In this document: one piece after another, positions 19,401-29,427 of the stretch
How positions within the stretch are numbered: position 1 is the stretch's first letter
How the letters are laid out: every line of letters begins with the position of its first letter
Origin: Corynebacterium atrinae
Lineage (GTDB): Bacteria; Actinomycetota; Actinomycetes; Mycobacteriales; Mycobacteriaceae
Direction: 5' to 3'
Assembly: GCF_030408455.1 (NCBI RefSeq)
Contig: NZ_CP046977.1
Coordinates: 2,480,001 to 2,544,000 of the forward strand
DNA length: 64,000 bases
The notes under the pieces: generated by a model
The model's input: the letters and a program-made list of their open reading frames with translations, nothing else
The model's database searches: none
What the model was told of the DNA's origin: nothing
Program-made: the position numbers and the translations under genes

Positions 19401-22400
19401 TGTTGCTGCGACCCGGGCTCATCCCCGCTGGCGCGGGGAGCACAAAAGCGTCAATCGCGGATCTCGATGGCTGGTGGGCTCATCCCCGCTGGCGCGGGGA
19501 GCACGACGGTAAGGACTAGGTCAACTAGCCAATGGTCGGCTCATCCCCGCTGGCGCGGGGAGCACCCAGCGTCTCCACGGTGTCCTGCACCTGCCCGAGG
19601 GCTCATCCCCGCTGGCGCGGGGAGCACTCATGAGAGTGACAGCCCGCTCAATCGCAGCCAGGCTCATCCCCGCTGGCGCGGGGAGCACGACCGCAACCTC
19701 ATGCTTAATCATGCTGATCCCGGCTCATCCCCGCTGGCGCGGGGAGCACCATGGTGAGTCGCGCGAAGATTTTGAAGCGAGGGGCTCATCCCCGCTGGCG
19801 CGGGGAGCACGGGTTGATCTACCGCAAGGCGGTGACCCGTGAGGGCTCATCCCCGCTGGCGCGGGGAGCACGAGCAGGTAGATCACCGAGGTTCTCCCAG
19901 ACTGGGCTCATCCCCGCTGGCGCGGGGAGCACATCATCGTCGGATCCACCAACGCCACCGACGGGGGCTCATCCCCGCTGGCGCGGGGAGCACTAGGACA
20001 AATCATCTTCCAGCACAGACGGCGTAGGCTCATCCCCGCTGGCGCGGGGAGCACGTGCCCCTAATTAAGGGCATCGGCAAGGTTGAGGGCTCATCCCCGC
20101 TGGCGCGGGGAGCACATCCGTTTCGGCTCCGACTTGCTCTTCGAGGACGGCTCATCCCCGCTGGCGCGGGGAGCACATCTGAAGGCGGCGATTGGTGACG
20201 TTCTGCCTGGGCTCATCCCCGCTGGCGCGGGGAGCACTTGAAGCACCAGAACCGTCTTCTTATGGAAACGGGCTCATCCCCGCTGGCGCGGGGAGCACCC
20301 CGCCCTGCAGGTCGCCACCGCCGACACCGTGGGCTCATCCCCGCTGGCGCGGGGAGCACACGACGGTGGCCGCGATTGTGGCGGGTATTCCGGGCTCATC
20401 CCCGCTGGCGCGGGGAGCACTGATTGCCAGGCGCGTAGCTCACCTTCCAACGCGGCTCATCCCCGCTGGCGCGGGGAGCACTCATCAACAGCCCTGCCCG
20501 GACCCGAAGCCGGGGGCTCATCCCCGCTGGCGCGGGGAGCACTGTTCGTAACGCTCGGATTCTTGAACTTGAACGGGCTCATCCCCGCTGGCGCGGGGAG
20601 CACTGGGCGGACGCTCACCTAAGGGCCTTAATGACCGGCTCATCCCCGCTGGCGCGGGGAGCACCCTTTGAAATTGACTTACACACTTCACCATGCGGGC
20701 TCATCCCCGCTGGCGCGGGGAGCACGCGGGTTGCAGTGTCAATTACGGTGTAGGTCACGGCTCATCCCCGCTGGCGCGGGGAGCACCACGTAGGTGGCTT
20801 GCATGTCATGCGGGACGACGGCTCATCCCCGCTGGCGCGGGGAGCACTTAGCTATATCAACTGTTCCATTTCCCCATTCCGGCTCATCCCCGCTGGCGCG
20901 GGGAGCACTGCCTCAACATCAACCAGGCCGCCCACACGCCGGGCTCATCCCCGCTGGCGCGGGGAGCACCTCGCCGAAGATCTCAACCCCGGCCTGTCAT
21001 GGGGCTCATCCCCGCTGGCGCGGGGAGCACGATAATGCCGGGCTTGTTGCGGGGGTCTTGGACGGCTCATCCCCGCTGGCGCGGGGAGCACTGACCAGCT
21101 CGCCACCCTCATCCCCCCGAAGGGGGCTCATCCCCGCTGGCGCGGGGAGCACGAAAAACCCTCAAAATTTCGGCCGCCTCCGGAGGGCTCATCCCCGCTG
21201 GCGCGGGGAGCACGTCGCATAAGGTAGGTAAGCATGGTCTTGATCGGCTCATCCCCGCTGGCGCGGGGAGCACCCCAACTGGATCACCACCAGCCTGTTC
21301 CCGCACGGCTCATCCCCGCTGGCGCGGGGAGCACGAGGGCCTAAGAACTGCCTCAGACCTCCTCCCGGGGCTCATCCCCGCTGGCGCGGGGAGCACAGTA
21401 CGGCCTGACCAAAAGACCACGCTCATGGCGGCTCATCCCCGCTGGCGCGGGGAGCACTTCGACGGTGCCGAAATTGATTCGCTGCGGGCCGGCTCATCCC
21501 CGCTGGCGCGGGGAGCACCGCCGATGGCGGTGAAAACGGGTTGAAGGAAGGGCTCATCCCCGCTGGCGCGGGGAGCACTGGTCAGCACGCCTGCAGCCGG
21601 TCTTTGAAGACGGCTCATCCCCGCTGGCGCGGGGAGCACTGGCTTCCTCACATCCTCGACCATGAGGATCTCGGCTCATCCCCGCTGGCGCGGGGAGCAC
21701 TTCACACGTGGCTCGGCGAAGCCCTGGAAGGGGGGCTCATCCCCGCTGGCGCGGGGAGCACATCCTCGACTGGGAACAAGACCACGGGGCTGACGGCTCA
21801 TCCCCGCTGGCGCGGGGAGCACGAGGGGTCGGGGTTTTTGTCCGGGCGCTTTGAGGGCTCATCCCCGCTGGCGCGGGGAGCACCCCCCAAGAGGACACCG
21901 GTGCCGACCTTTTTAAGGCTCATCCCCGCTGGCGCGGGGAGCACTGTCGGTTTTTCCATGCGATGATCTCCCGCTCGGGCTCATCCCCGCTGGCGCGGGG
22001 AGCACCCACACAGGGGTTAGTGGATGAGGGCTTTGAGCGGCTCATCCCCGCTGGCGCGGGGAGCACCAGCGCGATAGCACCAAGGCGAACAACCTCACCG
22101 GCTCATCCCCGCTGGCGCGGGGAGCACACAGAGAATTCACCATGCCCGACGGTGGTGAACTGGCTCATCCCCGCTGGCGCGGGGAGCACCACACACCGCG
22201 CCGGGAGCGCACCATCATCGGCGGCTCATCCCCGCTGGCGCGGGGAGCACGAAAATGAGGATGATGCTACGGCGGTGACGAAGGGCTCATCCCCGCTGGC
22301 GCGGGGAGCACGCTTGCCCAGGGTGCGGGGATGATCAGCATTGGGGCTCATCCCCGCTGGCGCGGGGAGCACTCAATAGCCTGCCCGATCCCCTGGTCTG

Positions 22401-23226
22401 GGGCCGGCTCATCCCCGCTGGCGCGGGGAGCACCGCCTGACGAGTTTTCATAACCTCAATGGACACGGCTCATCCCCGCTGGCGCGGGGAGCACATCACA
22501 AACTATGAGTCGGTTCGTGATGGGCGCGGCTCATCCCCGCTGGCGCGGGGAGCACCGACAATCCCACGGTGTGGATCGCTGACTCCGGGGCTCATCCCCG
22601 CTGGCGCGGGGAGCACATGAATCTGAACCGGAACATTCGCACCGAGCAAGGCTCATCCCCGCTGGCGCGGGGAGCACGCGTTTGCCTTCGCAGTTTGAGT
22701 CTCCACGGCCGGCTCATCCCCGCTGGCGCGGGGAGCACGCCTTCCAGCCGGTAGGGGGCGATGGAGAAGCGGGCTCATCCCCGCTGGCGCGGGGAGCACT
22801 TGTTATCATGCTCCCCTTGTTTGCTATGGAAGGGCTCATCCCCGCTGGCGCGGGGAGCACGACAGTGAAAGTTCTCCGAGATGACTTCTCAGGGGCTCAT
22901 CCCCGCTGGCGCGGGGAGCACGCCGCGTTCATCGCCATCGAAGAACGCATCAACGGCTCATCCCCGCTGGCGCGGGGAGCACGGTGGGGATGACGAAGAT
23001 CATGTCGGCGGCCAGGGCTCATCCCCGCTGGCGCGGGGAGCACCAGGAAGTACAGCCACTGCGCCGCGGGGGAGAGGGCTCATCCCCGCTGGCGCGGGGA
23101 GCACGCACGAGTATCACCCAGGCCAAGCACCGGGGAGGGCTCATCCCCGCTGGCGCGGGGAGCACCTCCAAAACCGTCACAACATAATCGAAGGTGACGG
23201 CTCATCCCCGCTGGCGCGGGGAGCAC
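10444..23226 (-). CRISPR. Type I-E CRISPR array, about 210 repeats and 209 spacers
   Basis: 28-bp repeat, in crRNA sense beginning GTGCTCCCCGCG and ending GGGGATGAGCC, with core hairpin CCCCGCGCCAGCGGGG; spacers are about 33 bp. The repeat-start distance from 10444 to 23199 is 12,755 bp, which is 209 x 61 plus 6; a few units are 60 or 62 bp (for example 62 at 12335-12397 and 60 at 13679-13739). Transcription runs on the minus strand from the cas2-proximal leader. The distal repeat at 10444-10471 has four mismatches and the next (10505) two, as expected at the oldest end. Single-base repeat variants occur at 10932-10959, 12091-12118 and 14349-14376. Spacer duplications and overlapping targets are described under findings. 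Confidence 0.98.
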
Positions 23227-23299
23227 ACTTACCTACCTGCGGTTTCACGTAAGGAAACCGCCGTGCCGGTCTAACTTTATCATCAGAAGGTTGCGCAAG
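23227..23299 (-). promoter_or_regulatory. CRISPR leader between cas2 and the first repeat
   Basis: A 73-bp, comparatively AT-rich segment between the cas2 stop and the first (newest) repeat, the position of a type I-E leader. It contains a perfect inverted repeat 12 bp from the first repeat. I could not settle a promoter; transcription may also come from the cas operon. Confidence 0.7.
23239..23261. repeat. Perfect 8-bp inverted repeat in the leader
   Basis: GCGGTTTC and GAAACCGC are separated by ACGTAAG. It could be a protein-binding site that bends the leader for spacer integration (the job of IHF in Escherichia coli) or a hairpin between cas2 and the array. Confidence 0.6.
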
Positions 23300-23635
23300 T
23301 TACGATCGGTTCTTCCGATACCTACGAGCGTTGCTCCAGCCAGTTCGTCTCTCAGCGGCTCTCTTGGCAGGCCTGAGCATCAAGCTCATGCCGTCGAAGT
23401 CAGTGGGAGTCCAATCATGTCGGTGAGTGCGAAACTCCATCCCTTGTTCAGAATTCGAGTTGTGCACCAGTAACGCGCGACCATCCCGACAAAGATCTAT
23501 CGTTCGCTCCCAGAGCAAATCTCGAACACGTGCAGATGGCTGGCCGACGAAGACCCCTGGAGTGATTTCCATTAGCCACTTCGTTAGATCACCCCGCAGA
23601 CCTGCTGGGCAAGCAGTCACCACTAGAACGATCAT
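23300..23635 (-). CDS. cas2: CRISPR-associated endonuclease Cas2e
   Basis: 111-residue Cas2 of the I-E type, beginning MIVLVVTACPAGLRGDLTKW and continuing LMEITPGVFVG. It forms the structural core of the Cas1-Cas2 integrase that inserts new spacers at the leader end. Its ATG overlaps the cas1 stop (ATGA), and the array leader starts right after its TAA. It is the last gene of the eight-gene cas operon. Confidence 0.96.
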   Translation of the reverse strand: MIVLVVTACPAGLRGDLTKWLMEITPGVFVGQPSARVRDLLWERTIDLCRDGRALLVHNSNSEQGMEFRTHRHDWTPTDFDGMSLMLRPAKRAAERRTGWSNARRYRKNRS

Positions 23636-24576
23636 TGAGTATCGACATCTTCGGGTTCGGCCCAGTTCACTCCTGCCGCAATGACCTCCAATTCATTCCA
23701 AAGCATCAGCTCGACATCAATGCTGTCCAGGTCGTCTTCTGTCCGCATGAGGTTGTGCAGGTCTCTCACCATTTGTTCCATCAGCCGGAACTCGACCACC
23801 TTTTCCCTCACCTTTCGTCTAACCTGTGTGACGGCATCGAAGCTGGCTTCAGCCACAGCATCAAAAGCTGCAGGAATGGAAATCTGTGCCTTGTACAGAT
23901 CGGCGATGTCATACACAAATGCTCGATCTGTCCCGCTATGCACAATCCCTAGTGATGGGATGAAGCCCAAGGCCGCGATGACCGAGTGCGCGATGCCGTA
24001 CAAGGCGGCATTCGCCCCTGTTAAAGCACGGTTAATAGGATCAGCCGAGTCAAAATCGTTCGGATCATAGTTCCTCCGATTCCAATAGACTCCAGTGCGC
24101 TCCGACTCCTGCGCGTAGATGCGCTTCATCCTTGCACCTTCTCGACCGCGCAACTGCGCCATTGAGCTCGTTGAAACATCCTCCCCGGAAAACCTCAAGG
24201 AATACATCTCTCGAGCACATGCCAATCGCCGTCGCTGGTTGCTGACTATTGCAGCTTGAGCTTCGGCATTCCTCGAGGTTTTCGCTGGTGGACGACCATG
24301 AGCGTAGTAGCGAACACCCTTTTCTCCCGTCCAAACCACTGAAGTGCCCGAGTCTCCCAGCAATGCCATGGCCGCGTAGGTTATTCGGGTACCCGGGCCG
24401 AGCATTAACGCAGCCAAGGTAGTGGCAGGAACATGAGCTGTACCACGCCTATCGGTGATAGTGAGGGCATTGTTCTCCCTGTTTACCACCGCACGCTCGA
24501 CGTAGAGGAAGCAGATTCTGCTCTCTACTCGGGCCAGTTCCTTACGGACAATGGGAATCTCACTGGGAGTCGTCAT
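23632..24576 (-). CDS. cas1: CRISPR integrase Cas1e
   Basis: 314 residues. The metal-binding residues of Cas1 are visible: Glu146 in RGREGARM, His213 in IVHSGTDRAF, and Asp223/Asp226 in VYDIADLYK. It catalyses spacer integration with Cas2. Start and stop fit tightly with cas6e (2 bp gap) and cas2 (4-bp overlap). All catalytic residues are intact, so acquisition should work, in line with the size of the array. Confidence 0.97.
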   Translation of the reverse strand: MTTPSEIPIVRKELARVESRICFLYVERAVVNRENNALTITDRRGTAHVPATTLAALMLGPGTRITYAAMALLGDSGTSVVWTGEKGVRYYAHGRPPAKTSRNAEAQAAIVSNQRRRLACAREMYSLRFSGEDVSTSSMAQLRGREGARMKRIYAQESERTGVYWNRRNYDPNDFDSADPINRALTGANAALYGIAHSVIAALGFIPSLGIVHSGTDRAFVYDIADLYKAQISIPAAFDAVAEASFDAVTQVRRKVREKVVEFRLMEQMVRDLHNLMRTEDDLDSIDVELMLWNELEVIAAGVNWAEPEDVDTQ

Positions 24577-24578
24577 GG

Positions 24579-25229
24579 CTATTTTTCAACCCGAGCCAAG
24601 GTGAGTAGGCCGCAGCCATAAGCCCGAGCTCTACCGATACCTTGAGTGAGCGTCCTCCGAAGAGCATCTGTGTTGGTCACTTCTAGTGTCCCAGTGAATC
24701 GAGCTGTCGCGAGGGAGACTTTTCGGGAGGAGTCACCTTTAACCTGCTTGAAGGTGACTCTTTCACGGCCGACTACGACGGCGTCGTCAAGCAAGCGGAA
24801 GCCTGCACCGTCTGCCCTCCGCGCCAGCCAGGCCAGTTGCTGATCAGCAGTGACATGCGCCGTGACCTTACCGCGAGTACCACGAGCACCGGCAATTGAC
24901 GACACCGGATTTGCCACTAGACCGAAACGCCAGTGTTGACCCTGCAGAAGCGAATCCTGAAGCCGCTGGTAGTCAGCACTTTGTGGGGGGCGGGTTTCCC
25001 AACCAGCCTGCTCAACGATATGAAAAGCATCTGGTTTTTCCGGACCGACAATATAAAGAACATGCTCGTCACCCTGGGAGTCCACCCTCCACAAAATACG
25101 GGACGATGAAGTATCAATATCGGGAGGGAAGGCTGACCGTACAGCGGCATGCATCGCCTCGGGATTGGACAAGAGCTTTCTACCTCCCCGCTTCCGTGGG
25201 TTTAGGTAGATACGAGTCAAGGTACTCAT
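24579..25229 (-). CDS. cas6e: crRNA-processing endoribonuclease Cas6e
   Basis: 216 residues. His27 in EAMHAAVRSAF is the catalytic His of CasE-type proteins, and the C-terminal GIGRARAYGCGLLTLA is the glycine-rich loop of the RAMP fold. It cuts the pre-crRNA at the 3' base of each repeat hairpin and stays bound to the 3' handle inside Cascade. It overlaps the cas5e stop by four bases. Confidence 0.95.
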   Translation of the reverse strand: MSTLTRIYLNPRKRGGRKLLSNPEAMHAAVRSAFPPDIDTSSSRILWRVDSQGDEHVLYIVGPEKPDAFHIVEQAGWETRPPQSADYQRLQDSLLQGQHWRFGLVANPVSSIAGARGTRGKVTAHVTADQQLAWLARRADGAGFRLLDDAVVVGRERVTFKQVKGDSSRKVSLATARFTGTLEVTNTDALRRTLTQGIGRARAYGCGLLTLARVEK

Positions 25230-25924
25230 GCGGAGATCACCGTCTCAAAAAACGGATCGACTGATGTGCCCAGATCATTCGACAAGGTCACTCCCGGAGT
25301 TTCGAGAATGACCTCCCTCCAGCTATATATACGGTGTTCCTGAGAAAAGGAGACTGGAACATCTTGACGCGCAACTCCGGTTTCGCCGGGAAGTGCATCC
25401 CGATAGATCGGAAGTTCCACGTTCTTAGCTCGCGCCTTTTTGTGAAAGTCGGAGGCGTGCCATGGTTCTGACCGCAAAGCCTCCGACGCAGATTGATCAA
25501 CTACCTTCAACACCAAGTTCGCTGGTGCGGGACAGCTTCGTCGACCGAGGTAAAGAGGGTAGCGCGGATTCCGCAGTGACGCAGCCAACCCATCAAGAAT
25601 CTCACGGTGAGGGCTCTCCACGGCAGCGACAAAAGTGGCATCGGAGAGATAGTAGCGAGTGACCAGGCTTGCGTGCTTCGCTGACTCTGCTTGCGCCGTC
25701 TGATAGTCCCGCAGCAGGCTTCCGGGCTGGTCAACCCGTACTGCGAGTGTTAACTCCGCCAAGTCCTCAACAGCATCAGTGCGACGGCGTCCTTCGGCGG
25801 CAGCCAGAAGGCCAATGATTCCGGACTTGGTCGGTACCTGTCCGGTGGTTCGCTGTTTGTAGCGGCTGGAATCACCCCATGACTGCATGGGGCCTTTCAG
25901 CAGCAAGAGAAGGGAATGGGGCAT
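25226..25924 (-). CDS. cas5e: Cascade subunit Cas5e
   Basis: 232 residues starting MPHSLLLLLKGPMQSWGDSS, the conserved Cas5e/CasD opening, followed by PTKSGIIGLLAAAEGRRR. It caps the 5' handle of the crRNA in Cascade and contacts the large subunit. Two bases separate it from cas7e, and it overlaps cas6e, so the core subunits are translated together. Confidence 0.96.
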   Translation of the reverse strand: MPHSLLLLLKGPMQSWGDSSRYKQRTTGQVPTKSGIIGLLAAAEGRRRTDAVEDLAELTLAVRVDQPGSLLRDYQTAQAESAKHASLVTRYYLSDATFVAAVESPHREILDGLAASLRNPRYPLYLGRRSCPAPANLVLKVVDQSASEALRSEPWHASDFHKKARAKNVELPIYRDALPGETGVARQDVPVSFSQEHRIYSWREVILETPGVTLSNDLGTSVDPFFETVISA

Positions 25925-25926
25925 GG

Positions 25927-27060
25927 CTAGGCACCCGACCCGGAAATTGCGTTACGGACGTGATCATCGAGGCTCGGCAGCGTCGTCTTTGTCGCAATAG
26001 ACTCGAATGCTCCGGTCAAATCACCATGACCAAGCACAAAGGCGGCAGAAGGACTGAACCCATACTCAGACTCGATGAACTTTTCCTCTTCGGCCATCGC
26101 CTGCGCTCCGGCCTGTCGACGTCCGACGTTCGCGGAAGCACTGACGGGAGATTCGAAAGCGTTGACTAGAGAAATTGATCGACCATCACGGACAGTGATG
26201 TAGACCAGCTCCGGTACCGTATTGTGGGCAAAAGTGTTTTGCTTTCCCGTAGGCAGGCTGGTGATGAAGGCACGAAGGAATGCCAGGGAAGCAGTAATTG
26301 CAGCTTCCCGATCTCCCAGGTTCTCAGAGAGGGAATCAAGATCCACGGTGGCAAACCGATACAACGTGGACGACATGAGCTGCACGGTGCCCATCATGCC
26401 GGCACCGACCTCATCCCGGTCTTCTACGACATCGTCGACCGCCGTAAAGAAATCAAACTCCGGCTCGGACTCATGAATGCCAATAGCGTGTGCAACCTGG
26501 ACGGATGCATCAACATTGTAGGCAGGCTCATCGGCCACCATGCGACCGAACATGGCGATATCGACGCTGTGGGCTGAGTCAATGAGTTTGGCCACTTCTG
26601 GCTTCCCCAACTTCTCACCATTTGCCTCAATGATGGCGCGAGCGAGGTTCTCAATTTGACGAGGACTGAGGAACAACAGGTATCCGGTTTCCTGGAACAC
26701 CCGACGCTTCTCCTCCTCTGAATCCTCGTCCCTGGTTTTGGGCTCTACCAACTTGATTTTGGCAACCTTAAAGGCTTGCTCAGCTGCCTTCGATGCGCGA
26801 TCATCTGTCCAGCTGTCATCACCGAGTTCCTGGACTTTCTTCACTACCAGCTCCACGACGGACTTGGTCCGGTAGCCAATGCTGACGGAGTCAAAATTGT
26901 TCTCGAATTCCTTGCGGATGGCCCGCTTCCACGCTTGGGAAGAGACTCGCTGGCGTGGAACTCCACCGTAAATTGCGGATTTCGGAGCTCCAGTGTCATC
27001 TCTGTTGATGAGGCTGGGCGGAAGGGTCTGGAGGGCATGGATATCGATGACAAGCGACAT
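25927..27060 (-). CDS. cas7e: Cascade backbone subunit Cas7e
   Basis: 377-residue Cse4/CasC protein starting MSLVIDIHALQTLPPSLINR, with GVPRQRVSSQAWKRAIR shortly after, the family signature. Six copies form the Cascade backbone along the spacer; each thumb flips out every sixth crRNA base. That every-sixth spacing is relevant to the regulatory guide proposed upstream of cas3. A ribosome site (AAAGG) precedes the ATG. Confidence 0.97.
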   Translation of the reverse strand: MSLVIDIHALQTLPPSLINRDDTGAPKSAIYGGVPRQRVSSQAWKRAIRKEFENNFDSVSIGYRTKSVVELVVKKVQELGDDSWTDDRASKAAEQAFKVAKIKLVEPKTRDEDSEEEKRRVFQETGYLLFLSPRQIENLARAIIEANGEKLGKPEVAKLIDSAHSVDIAMFGRMVADEPAYNVDASVQVAHAIGIHESEPEFDFFTAVDDVVEDRDEVGAGMMGTVQLMSSTLYRFATVDLDSLSENLGDREAAITASLAFLRAFITSLPTGKQNTFAHNTVPELVYITVRDGRSISLVNAFESPVSASANVGRRQAGAQAMAEEEKFIESEYGFSPSAAFVLGHGDLTGAFESIATKTTLPSLDDHVRNAISGSGA

Positions 27061-27084
27061 GATGAACCTTTCAGGTGAGAGTTT

Positions 27085-27714
27085 TTAGGAGGATGTGGAA
27101 GAGTCAGCGGAGAAGCGCCCCATGGCGAAATCTCGGCCCCAGCGCAGCAGTACGCCCGGGCGGCGCTCTGCGCTATCAAGGGACCGCAGATCGTTAGCAA
27201 ACTGGGCGTAGTCAAACCCGAGACCCGACCCGCGGAGCAATGTGATCATCGACCGCGTATGGGACAAGCGTGAACGAGATGAACGGGCGAGCAAAAGTGC
27301 ATCAAATCTGGGCTTGAGGGAAGCTGACTCACTCATTGCGTACAACCGGCCGCAGGCAGAAGCGAAGCTCGTTCCTCTTTGGTGCATGGGATGTGTAGCA
27401 CTTTGCATATGAAGGGCGAACAGACTGAGTGCATGAAATGCTGCCGACTCTGACCGCGACGGTGCATCGGTGCGTCCTAGCGAGTTTTCATTGAGCGCAG
27501 GGGTCAACACCATGAGGGTCTTTTCCAGCGACAGTGGATCTTGCTCAATTGGTTGCCCCGCTCGGCGACGCAGCTCGGCTAAGATTCCCCGCGCTTGCGC
27601 CTGTAGGCGTTCTCCTTTCTCTCCTAGGTACTGAGATTGAAGCCTGGTCGCCGTTGCGCCGACTGACCCGAAAAGGGAATCGCGCTCTGGGCCATCTGGG
27701 GGTGAATTGGTCAC
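27085..27714 (-). CDS. cse2: Cascade small subunit Cse2
   Basis: 209 residues, mostly helical and basic, with LRRRAGQP and a C-terminal GVLLRWGRDFAMG segment typical of Cse2/CasB. Two copies stabilise the R-loop by holding the displaced DNA strand. The start overlaps the cse1 stop by four bases. Assigned by position and these motifs. Confidence 0.93.
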   Translation of the reverse strand: MTNSPPDGPERDSLFGSVGATATRLQSQYLGEKGERLQAQARGILAELRRRAGQPIEQDPLSLEKTLMVLTPALNENSLGRTDAPSRSESAAFHALSLFALHMQSATHPMHQRGTSFASACGRLYAMSESASLKPRFDALLLARSSRSRLSHTRSMITLLRGSGLGFDYAQFANDLRSLDSAERRPGVLLRWGRDFAMGRFSADSSTSS

Positions 27715-29381
27715 TTCTTCTCCTTTGGAGCAATGTCTGGGTCAATGAGGGTGAGGATCTTCTTCAGACGCCCTTGGAGCATCCGGTAGGCGGATCCGGC
27801 CGAGAGGATTCGCGTGGTGTTGCCATCAGGGTTCTTCACTTCTCGGCCGGCGAGTGCCTTAGGCCCGGCGCCTCGCATAATCTCAGTGGCCCGTTCGAGG
27901 ATCGTGTGTTTTACCTGCTCTTGCCACACCGCTGAGTAAGCCTTGACGCTCTGTGCCTCTAACTGACCGAGCCACTCAATGAAGCGCGGTTCCAATTCTG
28001 CAAGCACACCGTCCGTGTGAGTCGGCTGGAACTCGTACTCACCACCCGCCGCCTGCAGAAGTTGTCCGGCAAACTGTCCCAGTGCGATAGCAGAGTCTCG
28101 AGTCGCGTCGGCAGTATTAATTATTTCCGCCCGTAGCTTGGCAGCCTCCGGCTCAAGCAAGGCCACCGGAAGCTCGATTCGGCTAGAAACAGTGGTAGCT
28201 ACCGAAGAGTCCTGGGGACCGTAGGCCACCGAAACCAGTTCCACGTTGAGTGGCGAAGGAACGTCGACGTCATTAGCTGCCAATTCAGCGAGCTGGGACA
28301 AGTTCTTGGGCCGCTTGGGGGCGACGTTCTTTCCGTCGAATCCGGGGTCCCGATCTAAAGAAATCAACGGTTCCAGAGATCGCCACATCGTCCGATCTGG
28401 GTCGAAGGGCTGTGCATAGTGGACGATCTTGTCCTTCTTCGACTGGTTCTTGCTGAAGCGGTATGGAGTCATGGGGTCGTCGAGAACATTTGCTCCGGCA
28501 TCTGGAATTCGATCGCCGTTGCTGACCAAGGCCGAAACCACGCGGTCACCTTCTACATACAAACGGATTCGTCGGCTCTGCCATGTCGCGAGGTCATTTG
28601 GGCCCTGCGGTCCCGAAAGCTCACCCGCGCCATCTGGCTGTGGAACGTGGCGCTCGGCCGCGGTGTCGGGATTCCGCTCCCACACCGGCCTATCTTCTTC
28701 TTCGGCCAAAGCAGGGAGCGTGGTGTTTAGCAACATCGTTTGTCGCAGGTCAGCTCCCAAGACCACGGTGCCACCCGTACGCCCCGTCCAACCAGTGCCG
28801 ATGGGATAGCCCTTACCGCCTTTGACTCGCTCATCACCCACTGCCCCAGACTTAATCCCCGAGTAGTCATATGCTTGGGCATAGACCAGCCAGCGCGCGG
28901 CCTCATCCAGACCTAGAGTTTCCCGCCCGGTACCTGCCCGCATGGAGAAGTACCCGCTTTCTAGCTCAGGCACAATTCTTCGGACCGGAGAGGTTGAATC
29001 CTTGGGGGTTCGCAAATCAGCTACCTGCATGAATGGCTTAGATGAGTGCAGTAAGTCAAACCGCTCTTCATACTGGTCGAGGTAGGCAGAAACCGCCGTG
29101 TCCGGTTGAGCTAGCCGCTCAAGCTCATCATCAAACCAGTCGCTGAAATCAAAAGTGCTTCCCGCTGAAACCTGGACCTCCGTGCGGTGAGCCCGCCAAT
29201 AGATCGACAGGAGCAGGCGCAGTACCGCGTAATCCTGTGGGGGAGAATCACCCCGAAGGCCTCTAATCTCTTTACTTCCATCAAAGATCTCTCGAATACC
29301 TAGCTGAACCAACCGACCATCAGCGGTAACGCATTTGATCCATGGCTCAGTTAGCAGTGAAAACGTAGGTGGCTCGTTCAT
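27711..29381 (-). CDS. cse1: Cascade large subunit Cse1 (Cas8e)
   Basis: 556 residues starting MNEPPTFSLLTEPWIKCVTA, with the FSLLTEPWI opening of Cse1/CasA. This subunit reads the PAM and recruits Cas3 when the R-loop is complete. I chose the ATG at 29381 because GGAGAAGGG lies just upstream; a longer frame would begin with TTG inside that ribosome site. It is 46 bp downstream of cas3. Confidence 0.96.
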   Translation of the reverse strand: MNEPPTFSLLTEPWIKCVTADGRLVQLGIREIFDGSKEIRGLRGDSPPQDYAVLRLLLSIYWRAHRTEVQVSAGSTFDFSDWFDDELERLAQPDTAVSAYLDQYEERFDLLHSSKPFMQVADLRTPKDSTSPVRRIVPELESGYFSMRAGTGRETLGLDEAARWLVYAQAYDYSGIKSGAVGDERVKGGKGYPIGTGWTGRTGGTVVLGADLRQTMLLNTTLPALAEEEDRPVWERNPDTAAERHVPQPDGAGELSGPQGPNDLATWQSRRIRLYVEGDRVVSALVSNGDRIPDAGANVLDDPMTPYRFSKNQSKKDKIVHYAQPFDPDRTMWRSLEPLISLDRDPGFDGKNVAPKRPKNLSQLAELAANDVDVPSPLNVELVSVAYGPQDSSVATTVSSRIELPVALLEPEAAKLRAEIINTADATRDSAIALGQFAGQLLQAAGGEYEFQPTHTDGVLAELEPRFIEWLGQLEAQSVKAYSAVWQEQVKHTILERATEIMRGAGPKALAGREVKNPDGNTTRILSAGSAYRMLQGRLKKILTLIDPDIAPKEKK

Positions 29382-29427
29382 AGTTCCCTTCTCCAATTCT
29401 TGAATCTATTAATACATGCTTCTTGCT

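Noticed and set aside
10266..23252. Dozens of open frames with repeating SSPLARGA, LIPAGAGST or AHPRWRGEH units
   Set aside because: They are translations of the CRISPR repeat in three frames; the 61-bp period is not a multiple of three and no ribosome sites are present.
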